DNA from: Hericium rajendrae
Lineage: Eukaryota > Basidiomycota > Agaricomycetes > Russulales > Hericiaceae
Length of the DNA stretch: 64,000 nucleotides
Assembly (NCBI GenBank): GCA_033439255.1
Contig: CM065880.1
Coordinates: 1,302,001 to 1,366,000, forward strand
Reading direction: 5' to 3'
Every line of letters begins with the position of its first letter. Positions within the stretch are counted from its first letter, which is position 1. Positions 25,801-36,170 of this stretch are shown piece after piece. The notes beneath the pieces are model-generated. The model was not told the origin of the DNA. It saw only the letters and a program-made list of their open reading frames with translations, and did not search any database. Made by a program: the position numbers and the translations under genes.

Positions 25801-26288
25801 TGGATTCTGTGGAAGGGAGAGTATTCATGACTAGATGTCATGCATGCGTGACAGGAGGGACGGCGCTGCCAGCAGTCAACGCAGCGATAAGTGGCTGGCG
25901 GTGCCTCTGGACTGCAGGTGCAGCGGTGTTCGACTGCGAGGTCAAATTCACGACCAAGGATAGTATCTTGAATGGCAACCATGTTGTCGATAAAAGATTT
26001 CATGAAGGTGCTCGCACCCTAAGGTAAATAAGTGAGCTGCGTCTCGAGGTAATTGACAATCAGACGTACCTGTGGTCATTTCGTTTCTTTGCATGCCTTT
26101 TCAGGCTCCGTCGTCACCAACGTTCTCCCCGCCGTCATCGATGGAGGTTTCCGCTTCCTCGGAGAAACGACCTTATGGAAAGTTCTTTTGGCGCCGTGAT
26201 TCCGACTGTAGTTCAAGCCAATCTCGATTTCGTTGTCTTCTTCTGAGTCGCTATCTATGCAGCCCGTGACGCGTGATCGTTTCGGCAT
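22799..26288 (-). CDS. KDZ-family DDE transposase with CxC2 cysteine cluster (copy 1)
   Basis: Transposase of the KDZ superfamily, presumably mobilising the giant element. It starts with MPKRSRVTGC and a basic, acidic-patch N-terminus (26288-26079). The CxC2-like zinc cluster on 26018-25428 has CTCSPEAPPATYRCVDCWQR and HACM. Best exons thereafter: 25372-25173, 25116-24948, 24895-24747, 24686-24295, 24244-24060, then less certain ones to 22799. Typical landmarks are VRCPACIKP, RYTLFLSADGNF, SFFWPQGMVDLQKGER, CNTDYALMSAL, FSYNIFCQY, LKLHIMGHTEDCQ and GRTFGEMIETAW. Two oddities: the first exon runs into a TGA just before its apparent splice donor, and the position that is Asp in the second copy (SYDIACQ) is Asn here. 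Activity is therefore doubtful. Family assignment is firm, exon ends at the 3' side are approximate. Confidence 0.85.
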
Positions 26289-26731
26289 AACAAGGGAAAT
26301 TGGAGTCTCAAACTGTAAGCTGGGAGGCAAGATAGTAGGGGCGTACAAGATGGAGATGTGGCAAACAGAAACTGTCAGGGTAGTTGGGGAACTTGTATAT
26401 ATTGCAAATAATAAGAATACGAAAAGCGACTGTGGCCTACTCCGACTATTGTGGCTCGGCACGGCAAGACACGACACAACGTCCGATCCCCCGCGCATTG
26501 TTCGCTATGTGGCAAATCGTTGTGGACTCGCAGCTCCACATTGTGTACCACAACACCGCGACATGGCGGCGAAAGATGATTGCAGGGGGAAACAACGATT
26601 AAATAACAATAAAGAAAATAGTAAACTATAACACTTACCGGTCTCCTCTAAAAGCAGCAGCGCAGGCTGATGAATATTGAAGGGTCGAAGAGAGTACACG
26701 AACAGTTCCTTGCGGGTCAAAGTCCATCGTA
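26289..26731. other. Intergenic spacer between transposase and captured host-gene fragments
   Basis: No gene is supported. The spacer presumably holds the transposase promoter, since its ATG lies at 26288 on the minus strand. Short frames on either strand lack recognisable motifs. Confidence 0.5.
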
Positions 26732-27058
26732 TCACTTCGCAGCCTTCACGTCGAACGCATGCTCAGAACCTGTCGTCTCGTCCATGGATACCGGTGCTGA
26801 CTCTTCCTTCATAAAGTCATCAGCGACGATAGGCTCGAGACTGCCATCACCAAGGGTGGAGGCGAGAGCTTCGAGTTCGTCAATGCGCTACTGGATGCGA
26901 GCCTCTACAAAGTGATTGCGCTCAGCGAGGCTTTGATGTGGATCAAGGCCAGCCGGCATAATGGAGGGTATGAATAAGCGCTGCAGATGACTAGCAAAAA
27001 CGGAGGGGTTCGAGCCTGCAACATGCTTGATGTAGGTGAAGGGATCCACGTAGGAGTT
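26732..27058 (-). pseudogene. Captured fragment of a SNF2-type chromatin-remodelling ATPase (N-terminal region)
   Basis: On the minus strand the translation runs YVDPFTYIKHVAGSNPSVFA, then LFIPSIMPAGLDPHQSLAER, NHFVEARIQ, a stop, RIDELEALASTLGDGSLE and an acidic tail to TGA at 26732. This order (hydrophobic QLQ-like segment, LxPSxxPxGLDP, xERxxFxEARIxxRIxELExL) is what I know from the region before the HSA domain in fungal Snf2/Sth1 proteins. The in-frame TAG at 26888-26890 stands where glutamine is expected (CAG to TAG). Neither the helicase domain nor the bromodomain is present, so this is a fragment, joined in the same direction to an RFC1 fragment. Identification is by memory of the family and needs a homology search. 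Confidence 0.6.
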
Positions 27059-27248
27059 CACAGGAAAGCCAGCGAGTCAACATCCTCCTCTGATAGAGAT
27101 AATTTCGGCACTTCATCGTTCTGGCTCATGTCTTCAGTCTTCAATGCGGCGCCCTCGATGGAACAGGGGTGGGCAAAGAAGTGGATGCGAGAGGGATGGG
27201 TGGTGCATCGCCTGGTTCTTTTTGCACCTTGCCCTTGGCCTAGTGGCC

Positions 27249-28185
27249 CTGACATTATGATAGCATGGAAGACATTCATGCCAGTTTTCCCTGGTCTCTT
27301 GAAGCCAGACTTGAGACTATTGGACCTAGAACGACGAAGCTCAGTTTACAAATGTCTGCTTGCAAAAATGAATCAACAAACCAGTCATCCAACCACGTCT
27401 GTAGCTTCTCGGCCTGCCCTTTATTCCCACATATCTCCTTCAAGGTCTGCGGTGCGTATTTGTCTGACGGCCTTCCTACTAGCATGATAAATAAAATTGA
27501 CCCCACGCATATATTGAGATCAACGACGTACCTTCCAGGTTTGCCAAAGCCTGCTTTCGCAGCTTCGGTCTTCTTGTGTTTCTCCATTTCCTGAGCGCTG
27601 TCTCGGATTGCCTGCATCTCCTTCTCCATCTTCTTCTTTGTCGTTTCATCCAGGCCTTCTCCACTTCCGAGACCTTTCTGCATAGCGATCAGCTCCAAGA
27701 ACTCGTCCTCAGACAATGCAGCAAGGTTCTGCTTCTTGATCGCAGCGAGCTTCGCAGGACCTGCACCCTCTGCGAGCACAACCAATGATGTCTTGGATGA
27801 CGGCTGGCCCGCAACACGACTGAAACCCCATCAGCCCTCTCGAACGACCAATAGAAGATACATAGCACATACCCACCAAATCGCTTCGCGAGATCGACAG
27901 CCTCCTCGCAAGACAAACTCGAAAGCTCGCCTGGAAAACTGAATGCAAGCCCTGCTAGACAGTCTGGATCAGCTGGATCAGCATTTTCCGGAATCGCTTT
28001 GGACCCGGGTGCGCTGGGCCCCGCTGCCTTCGCTGACCTTGCCACAGATCAACTACGTATCGGTAAGTAGAACGAATCATTGGAGCGACGGCTTGCACGT
28101 ACTTGAATTTCTTGGGCTTCTCGTCCACCTCCTTGGCGTCATCCTTTGCAACGGTCTTGACCTTAGGTTCCGAAATCAGCCTCAT
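27249..28185 (-). pseudogene. RFC1: Captured fragment of replication factor C large subunit (BRCT domain and start of AAA+)
   Basis: Rfc1 loads the PCNA clamp at replication forks. Minus-strand exons 28185-28103, 28052-27874, 27819-27532, 27479-27382 and 27325-27249 splice at GT-AG sites and give, in Rfc1 order: EKPKKFN; PDCLAGLAFSFPGELSSLS and AVDLAKRFGG (BRCT); RVAGQPSSKTSLVVLAEGAG and PAKLAAIKKQNL (BRCT); a Lys/Glu linker with KKKMEKEMQAIRDSAQEMEK; DKYAPQTLKEICGNKGQ; and LKSGFKRPGKTGMNVFHAII. The sequence stops matching at the Walker A loop (SGP, then unrelated residues), so ATP binding is lost. At 28049-28051 a TGA replaces the expected tryptophan after KKFN. Conserved introns show that genomic DNA, not cDNA, was captured. 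It lies inside the KDZ element. Confidence 0.8.
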
Positions 28186-28245
28186 TCAAAGCGATGTCAG
28201 TGATGAACTTATGGCTGGACGGTCATAGCACGCATTCCGTATGAT

Positions 28246-29258
28246 ATGCACCCAGGAGTGAGGGATTGTGCCAATCAATGGGCCCTCATGGTGGACAAAC
28301 GTTGTCTGACCGCGAGGGTTGTCCACCGAAGTGACAGAGAATCGAGTCCGCGACACAGGAGACGGAACACGACAGCAAAAGCAAAAGACCAAAGTAAGGT
28401 AAAAAAAAAAGTGTCGATCCCCTTGATGGCACGCAGCAAGTCGTGCTCACGAAGACCCAAAAGGGTTGGAGCAACAGGTGAGTTGTGCGCCAGGGAATCG
28501 ACACAGGAAGGAGAAAAAAAAGAAGGCCGAAATGCACCCAGGAGTGAGGGATTGTGCCAATTGATGGGCCTTCACGGTGGACAAACGTTGTCTGACCGTG
28601 AAGGTTGTCCACCAAAGTGACAGGAGGCGAGCCTGGGAGAGGTGGGGGGATTGGAAGTTGAGGCCTATAGCAGAGAATTAGCAGGAACGGATGAAGGAGA
28701 TAGACTTACCTTGCGACGCGAACCGGTGTTGCCGCCTACCCTAACCCGGACAAGTCGATCTTGCTAGTTGCTTATGTCATGGTGGCTTGCTAGTTGCTTA
28801 TGTCAGGCATTCGCTCTTCCACTTCGACATGCCACGTAGTCCTTACCTCCGTCAAGCGGTACATACTACTGGAGCAGCAAGACCATTTGCAAAGTAAGTC
28901 CATTCGTTTCTTGGTCCTTAGCAGCTTAACTTTGATTTCAGGTTGTTATCACCTCATTCTCCACTTCCCCCACCCCCCCGGGCTCGATTCTTTGTCACTT
29001 CCGTGGACCACCCTCGCGGTTAGACAACGTTTGTCTGCCGTGAGGGCCTATAGATTGGCACAATCCCTCACTCTTGGGTGCATTTCGGCCATTTTTTTTC
29101 TCTTTCCTGTGTTGATTCCCTGGCGCGCAGCTCACCTGTCGCTCCAACCCTTTCGGGTCTTCATGAGCACAACTTGCTGTGTGCCATCAAGGGGATAGAC
29201 ACCTTTTTACCTTACTTTGGTCTTTTGCTTCTGCTGTCGTGTCCCCTGTCTTACGGCC
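28246..29258. repeat. Imperfect 0.28 kb inverted repeat with an extra direct copy, between divergent cargo genes
   Basis: The segment 28350-28645 is repeated in inverted orientation at 28982-29258, with conserved blocks such as ATGCACCCAGGAGTGAGGG, GACAAACGTTGTCT and TTGATGGCAC. A third, direct copy of the ATGCACCC...GAAGTGACA part lies at 28246-28345. The repeat separates the minus-strand RFC1 fragment from the plus-strand gene starting at 29284, so it could be a duplicated promoter. The 0.3 kb spacer has no gene. Confidence 0.7.
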
Positions 29259-31639
29259 ACCCTCAGGATTTTGTGCGCTCAACATGGCTCATCCATCATC
29301 TTCTCGGCGTCCTAAGGTACGTTGCATGCTTCATTTATTTTTAATGGTATTTGATCAATGTCTGATGACGGGAATCATGCATTCGTAGGCCTTCTCCTTT
29401 CCCTACTCAGCCTGGACACCGCTACAGTCTTCGGGGGAACTTATCACCGCAGCAAATACACGGATGATCCCCACGCCGTTGGACGGTTCTGCGACGCCTC
29501 AACTCCAGTTAGACGGGTTATGGGGCATGCATGAATGGACTCGGTTTCCACAGATTTTTGATCCCTCTGCTCCGTTTCTAGCATATATTCCTGTATTGTT
29601 CTTGAGCTCAAGTGAGCGCCATGCCGTCCTCGGACGTGCTGTGTCGAAGGAGATATGGACACCACACCCTAGTGATCGCCAGAAGCATGTTGCCCAGCCG
29701 TCCGTCCTTAGTGCCCTTCGTGAAGAATGGGAATGGGCGACCGCGATGACAACACGGGTTTTCCCTGCCATCCAGGCCACAAAGGGCATGGAACACATCG
29801 CGCTGCCCCACACTGCATGTGCACGTGCTCTGGATTGCTACGAACTCCTCAAGCATGGCATTCGTGCCTGGCGCGAGTTCGTCATCATTTTCCGCCATCT
29901 GCAGTGTTGTCTTCTGGAACTGGTAGCCTTCGATGAGTGGTGGTCAGACTGTCATATCCCCGAATCCATACGAAAAGATAGTCATGCTGTTCGGGAGCAT
30001 CAGGGGAGATGTCGGGGTGTCTACGCGCCGGATCTTGTTGTCTATTCAGGTTTAGCCAAGTCGGGGGTTGCTGTGTATATCATTCTTAAGGCCGATGAAT
30101 GGACTCTGGACTCGGACAAAATCACTCGAATGACACAGCGGGATGTTCGATGCAAGCTTGCTCCGTGGCCTGAGGCGATGCTCAAGCACAACGGACCCCA
30201 TTGGTGGTACCCAGAAACTTCGAGCCTGCCGCGCGGGGGACTGCTCCTCGGGATGATCACTTCAATCCTACGGATGAGTACAAGGGAGTTCTAAAGAAGC
30301 GAGAGGAGACATCGAAAGGTAAGTTTCTGATTTAGCTTATGTGGTGCATTTAGGCTCATTTTCGTGCAGCACACATCTGAGAAAATGGTTTTTTATATAG
30401 CTGCAGGTTATTTTATAGGTGCTATGGGTGTGCTATGGGAGCTATAAATCTTTCATATCTAGCTATGTAGAACTATGAGACCTATCATAGCCTCCATAGC
30501 TAATAGTGCCAGCTATATAGTGTCATCATAGCCTTCATAGCCAGCAGTTTGAGATATATAGCACTATCATACTTGAAGAGGTAGCCTATGGCTACTATGG
30601 TTACTATTGTCATTATGCTAAGTCAGCACTAGTATTAAAGATCCCAAGTCAAAATTCTTTATTTATAATCGGAGACTACTATAAACAAGTTTACTACAAT
30701 GTACTACTAAAGATAATTAGATTTGAAGAGTCCCTCTGCCTGTGCTGCAGATGATGCGGCATGCGCACGCGCACGAGGCGCGGAGCGCGTGTGCAACACG
30801 GCGCGCATGCGCACGAGCGTGTGCAACGCAGCGGGCACGCGCATGAGGCGCACAGCGGCCTTGCGCGATAAAACGGCATGCGCACAAGGCACGGATGCCG
30901 TACGTGACACGGCAGGCCCGCGTGCGAGGTGCGGATCCGCACCTGCCGCGCGCGGGAGCGAGGCGCGAGGTTCGCGGGCCGTGTGCGAGGCGTCGGGCTG
31001 CGGCGGGGCCTGCATACGAGCGCGGGGTCGTGCGTTGGCGTGTGCTGGCTTGCATGCACTACCGTGCGTGAATGCGGCCATATCTCCGCTCGCACGGCCG
31101 TGTGCAGGGCAGCACAGCCAGGCGCAATGTAGGCGGGGCAGACCGCGAGGCCACGCGCGGAACGGCGGGCCCGTGCACGACAAGCAGCAGCCATGCGTGG
31201 CCGCCTCCGCACGTTGCGGGGCAGTGCGTCGCCCCCGGCATGCGGTCAGTGTGCTGATGAGCCCTGCCAGCGCACTTGCAGTCCGTACGTGGCTACGGTC
31301 GTGCATGCGCTGACCTGACCGTACGCAGGGGCACTGGCGTCATCGCGGGGCCGTGTCCGTCCGTCCGGGCGCTGGCGCGGGCCTGCGAGGCTGTGCATGC
31401 ACCCATGGGGCCGTGCACGGGCAAACCAGGGCGGGTGCAGGTGCACTGGCAGCCCTATGCGGGCATTGCAGCGACGCACGGCGCTGGTGACGTGTCGGGT
31501 GCGGCGGGGGCGCGAGGATGGCGACGGGATGCGGTGGGGTGTGGAAATGGCGGCGGCAGGGACGGGGTGGGCAGAACAGTGGGTGCGGGCTGTTGGAGCT
31601 ACGCGGCGATGTGCAGGAGGCGGAGCGAGGCACGCTGAA

Positions 31640-31669
31640 CGAGTCTCGTTGCCATGGCAACGAGACTCG
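31640..31669. repeat. Perfect 30-bp palindrome in element D
   Basis: The arms are exact complements around the centre GTTGCCATGGCAAC. Related near-palindromes occupy the same place in A (13456-13485), B (15136-15163) and C (18392-18421), about 110-270 bp before a second hairpin that ends the GC-rich block. Conservation across four copies suggests function for the element, such as protein binding or an RNA hairpin. Confidence 0.7.
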
Positions 31670-32269
31670 ACGACGTTGTCGTCTGCGTTGTCGAGGGAAT
31701 GAGGCAGGTGTGGGGCAGAGATCGTCGGCGCGGGGTATCGTAGCATGTCGTGTGGGAGTGGAGGGTATTGGCCCGAAGGCAAAGAAATAAAAGAAAATGA
31801 GTATCACTCATGCAGAGCACGAGCGATACTCGTTTTATTAGCACGGTACATAAATAAGAAAGACTGTGCATACTTACCTGAAGGCCCTCAGCACAGTTCT
31901 TAGCCCTTCTGCAAGGCGACGCGAAGCGTCGAGTGTGTGGAGAGGGAGGTATGCGGTTGGAGACGAGAGAGGAGGGAGTGATCAGGTCGAAAGCGCAAGT
32001 TGCACTTCAGCCACAGGACTCGACTTGCGCGGTTGAGTTCTTTCGAGCACAACAAATTGAATAAATCGATTGTAAATCAGAAAAAAAGACTCGTAGTACA
32101 AAATATACATAATCCAACATTACATGAGAAACAATCCTAGATATTGTACCGTAGGCCACTGACCAGCGACGACAACTTACTCAGATCTGGCACTTAGCCT
32201 CTGTTGCGGAGCCCGGCAACCTTCGGCCCGGCTCTCGGCAGCCACGTTTCGGGCCCCGCTCGCAACGCC

Positions 32270-32276
32270 TATATAA
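32270..32276 (+). promoter_or_regulatory. TATA box of element D, reading toward the downstream cargo exon
   Basis: TATATAA in CGCCTATATAAGGC, followed 30-60 bases later by a CT-rich start region. It points at the right terminus and at the interrupted gene beyond. Confidence 0.6.
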
Positions 32277-34025
32277 GGCATGCGCGACGCGCGTCCTCTC
32301 TCTCTCTTTAACCCCCACCATCTCCCGCTTTTATGGCCTTTTGCTCTTGTTTTCTAAGCCTTTAAGGTAAAGTCTCTTATGTTTCTTATGTTTCTTATAC
32401 TGATCTTCTTATGTTTCTAGTTGATTTTGCTTTTTTGTAGTCACAGTAGGCCTTGGAAGGTAAGTTTTCTTATCTTTATTATTTTCGTAGCCTGATGTTT
32501 TTATATCTGTAGTTCATTTTCGCTTTTTGTAATCTTGGTATATTTTTCTTGTTATCTTATCTCTTTTTTTTTATCTTATCTTATCTTATCTTCTTATCTC
32601 TATCATAGATTATAAATTTGTATTAGATTATATATTAATATAGTCACTTGTATAGTTTATATTATTGTTATAAATGTTTAATAAGATTCACATTGCTTTG
32701 CTCTTTTTGTTGATTTAATTGTGCTATAATATCAAGTATAATTTGAGATAATTCAGATAAATAAAATATAGTGTAGAAAGTTGACATAGTCTTGATAATC
32801 TGAGATAAGATAACTAGTATTCATATAGTTTATAGTATGAATAGTACATATATAATATATAGTTAGCATAGCTCTCATAGCTACTTTATACTATGATAGC
32901 TATGATAGCTCTCTATAGCTGTCCTATTTGGCTCTATAGCTCTATATAGATGACCTTATAACTATATAGAGGTATGAAGAAAAGGAGACAGCTATGGAGC
33001 TATTAGAACTATGTAGTCAATATAGTCATATATAGCTGTAACAGTTTTCTCAGATGCAGTCTCGAGAGCCAAAGCCGGACATCCCGCATAACGAGTGGCG
33101 ACGGTGGTACAATACTTCTGATCCGCCATCTTGGATGCGTCGGCCCGTCGAAATCTATCGAAATGCCATGTACATGGTGAACCCCCACACGATGAAGGAC
33201 ATCGGCACCTCGTGCCCCTTCCAAGTCCCTCTCTTCCATTTATTTTGGGGCGCTACTCCTGAGAATCAAACCGTCTTCTTCTGACACACTCTGCTCTTAT
33301 GACATGCGTTAGACAAACGGTTTGCTCGCAATGCACTTGGTCTCAATACGCGCGACTGGAAGCGTATCCTCGGAGACTCGTATTGGCATTGCCAATGGCC
33401 TATTGTAGGTGACACATTCGACGCTGCTGTCGACCCTGCGTATGACTCGTATCATTTTTGGGTGTATGGAGGCTCTGTCATCTTTGGCCCCGATAACGAC
33501 ACCATCATTGTTAATCCGGACGAAGCAATTTCGCCCCTAGACTGTGGCTGTCCCGTTGACAATGATGCTGCGAACGACCCGGATATTCGCTATGCTGTAT
33601 TATATCACTTGGTCTGCCAGACGATTCAGTCAGATTTTGACGCGATGCATGCGAAATGCATCAATCCCTCATCCACATCCATCTCAAACAATGATCTGCG
33701 CAGAGCTATCAAAACTTTTCTTGGGTTGACAAGCGATGGGCGTGAGGCTCTGTACGAGCTGGAGTGGACGAGGTGCATTGGATGGGTGGCGGCGTTGAAA
33801 GACATCTTGCAGCATTGGCCGGGCTTTGATCAGCAAAAATGGCAAAGAGTCTCCCGTATGCGAGATGTGCGCTTGAGCGCATTGGATGAACAGTCATTCC
33901 AGAGTGTGGAGCGCCAATTACTGACGTTCTATGTACAGACTTTCATCGATCACCTAGGATATCTGCCGGCACCCCTACTCCCCGCTCCTCCCTTCCAGGA
34001 GATTTGTTGCCAATGTCATCGATAA

Positions 34026-34340
34026 ATCTCAGCAGTTTGTATCTTGTATCACAGTAGTGTTTGGTATCTTGATTTTCTATGATTGAGGTCGTAATCTGTC
34101 TGCCCTCCCAGTGCCCCTTAGCACAAGCGACATGTCTCTTGAGCCACCATTGTGAGGCGAGTCCACATGTCTTATGTCAAAGCGACGAGTACAGTGGTCC
34201 GAGCTAAGTCATTTCATTGTCTTAATTGTTGGAAACAGGCGCTCACCGCCAGAACACAGGATAAGGTTACCTCGCGGGTCGTTGGTTTTATATTGGTGGT
34301 AGAGCACGCGAAATATTACCGTCTCTGCTCTCATCTCGCC
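34026..34340. other. Intergenic spacer in the giant element
   Basis: Between two plus-strand cargo genes. It should contain the 3' end of one and the promoter of the next; I see no clear TATA box, RNA gene or repeat. Confidence 0.5.
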
Positions 34341-35600
34341 ATGCCGAAAGCTTCCTGCCCCCTCGTCACTGCGCCCACCCCTTACACGCCCACGTGACGT
34401 CAAGCAGGCCCGAAGCTTGCACACCGCCTTGACCCGACTACCCCCAAAGCTAACTCGGACTTGACCTTGATTGGCACGAAGACCGAGAAGCGGAAGGAAA
34501 ACCAGAGACGCATTCGCAATGGCCTGGAGGTCCTAGCTGCGAAACCTCCAATCGCTGTCAAACACACACATTCAGGTTATAGGACTACTGGTCCTCGTCT
34601 CGCTGTGGGAGATACAGATATCCTGGATGCTGGGCGTTGGTATCGACTTGTAAGTAACGCATTTTGGAATCCTTCTTCAATCCCTAACATCTTTGATAGT
34701 GTATTCCTATCAGCAGTAAAGGGCCACGATGCTGCTTTGAGTGGCTTATGCCATGCCTATCACCAGACCTCGTTCTTCGCACCGAACCACTCGCATCTTG
34801 GTGGCTCATCAAGAATGAACTGAAGCCAAAGGCGCGGGATCACCAAGCCTCAACAACCACTTCCTATGGCGCTATGGGACACACATCCCTGACGAAGAAT
34901 GATGATAGTGACACGGAAATGGAGTTTTGTGATACGCTGTCAACCGTACGTGTGAAGCTGGACGATAGGCACCATCGGAAGGCTGCTGATCAGGAAGCTT
35001 TAATTGAGATTTCCGACAGTGAAGACGAGGGTTTGTCACTCGGTGACGTATGCACTGTCACATCAAGCTCAAGCGTACCGGTACCTCGCAACGCAGAGAA
35101 GATGTCCACCCGATTGGTACGCGCATCCAAGTCTCCTGACCTGGACGACAATGTGGTAGTCACTGTAATGGCATGGTATTCTGTGAGTTGACTGTTTGAA
35201 TTTTCCGCTTCCTCGCACTGATGAAATTCAGGATGTTAATTCTCCGTCAATGGAAGCCTTGTGCGCCCGACAGGGTAAACGTCTTGTTCTCACTGATCAC
35301 AAGTTGGCTTTGGGAGCAATAGGACTAGACGGACCTGTCAAGCGGTACGCGGAGTCTACGCGGAAATGGCTGGCCTTGCGGTGGGATACCCCAGTAGCCG
35401 TGGTCGATGGAGGATTGGTGCTATTGCGCGCTTGGGGCGTAAGGCACATGATCGATTGGGAGGACCATTCACAGCATATTTTGGATGAAGGAGCATCCCG
35501 GGGTATGCGTGCCTCAGCCCATATGGCAGGGCCTTCCTCAGATTTCAGATCGTCCTCCCCTCCCCTGCTATCTTCTCCAACGGATAGGATTCGTCATTAA
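34341..35600 (+). pseudogene. KDZ-associated cargo gene of unknown function with an early stop
   Basis: ATG at 34341 (MPKASCPLVTAPTPYTPT) runs into a TGA at 34395-34397; read through it, the frame continues without a break into LTLIGTKTEKRKENQRRIRN and GRWYRL. The context ACGTGACG suggests a CGA to TGA change at a CpG. Introns at about 34651-34700 (GTAAGT...GATAG) and 35184-35231 (GTGAGT...TTCAG) fit. The middle part has an acidic SUMO-interaction-like patch (EIEIS-type, LIEISDSEDEG), the end a conserved-looking segment WLALRWDTPVAVVDGGLVLL. The product may be a nuclear protein, but no family is recognised. Confidence 0.55.
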
Positions 35601-36170
35601 TTGATTTTATTTTCATATATTGACTTCAATTCATTTGTATTTTACTGTACGCTTTTACGATTGTCACAATATGCATCACTAGTGCCCCGCAGTCCGAGTT
35701 CATGGAAACAAAAGGATTGACTAATTTGTTCGAGAGCAGGTCGTCGCCGGTCATTCACTGCCTCTCCCATGCGGCAAAATAGTGATGAATAGAATCGGTT
35801 AGCGGATAATCGGATTGGTGGACCAAAGCGCTCTGCCTCGTTGGCCAAGTGGACTTGGGATCAGTCGGATTGGCTCCAGATGAATTGTCTTCGACAATGG
35901 TACGCAACAATTGTTCAACATGCTGCGGATTTATCCTTTTGTAGTGCGCAGATCATGGAGCAGGCTGCGTCGTAAGCGTCATGGATTGACATGAATACAA
36001 GAACAATCGTATGTTGCCACCTTATTCAAACAATAGAGTCGTACTTATCTATATAAGCAGTGCCTCGCTATAGTGTGCGCGCTTTCCCCGCCCCTTGACT
36101 ATCGTCCATTTCCGAAAGTACCGTTATTGCCCCCCTGTCTACTCTCCATTGCTTAACGCACATCGGTCCC
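35601..36170. promoter_or_regulatory. Intergenic region with a TATA box before the homeodomain-like cargo gene
   Basis: A TATATAAGC at 36051-36059 lies about 115 bases upstream of the ATG at 36171, followed by a pyrimidine-containing start region. No other feature is evident. Confidence 0.5.

Larger units (their letters stand above)
30374..33056 (+). mobile_element. Element D: complete 2.7 kb CATC-ended TIR element inside a cargo-gene exon
   Basis: Ends are CATCTGAGAAAATGG and CAGTTTTCTCAGATG, flanked by a duplicated CA (30372-30373 and 33057-33058). Removing the element and one CA restores an exon that continues the reading frame (KAQSREPKP). Layout: AGCTATAG-rich arm resembling B; GC-rich block 30720-31790; a 30-bp perfect palindrome around GTTGCCATGGCAAC (31640-31669); a hairpin at 31799-31832; CTTACCTGAAGG at 31874; a CGGCAGCC segment; a TATA box at 32270-32276; a CT-rich leader; donor-like AAGGTAA at 32364; acceptor-like TTGCTTTTTTGTAG at 32428; GGAAGGTAAG at 32455; and an AT-rich right arm. 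No transposase or other credible protein is encoded. Confidence 0.82.
29284..34025 (+). pseudogene. KDZ-associated cargo gene of unknown function, interrupted by element D
   Basis: Exon 1 (29284-29316, MAHPSSSRRPK) joins exon 2 at 29389 by a GTACGT...TCGTAG intron. Exon 2 encodes a Trp-rich protein (LQLDGLWGMHEWTRFPQIF, ARALDCYELLKHGIRAWREF, WWSDCHIPESIRKDSHAVRE). Around 30210 the best frame shifts, since FNPTDEYKGVLKKREE continues out of frame until the donor at 30319. The next exon begins at 30370 and is cut after four bases by element D; it resumes at 33057 with QSREPKPDIPHNEWRRWYNT. After another intron near 33270-33310, the last exon has LGLNTRDWKRILGDSYWHC and ends at 34025. I do not recognise a domain. 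The insertion and the frameshift make it a pseudogene. Confidence 0.65.

Noticed and set aside
30694-31782. Arg/His/Ala-rich open frames in element D
   Set aside because: Compositional artefacts; the conserved hairpins, not codons, are what the copies share.
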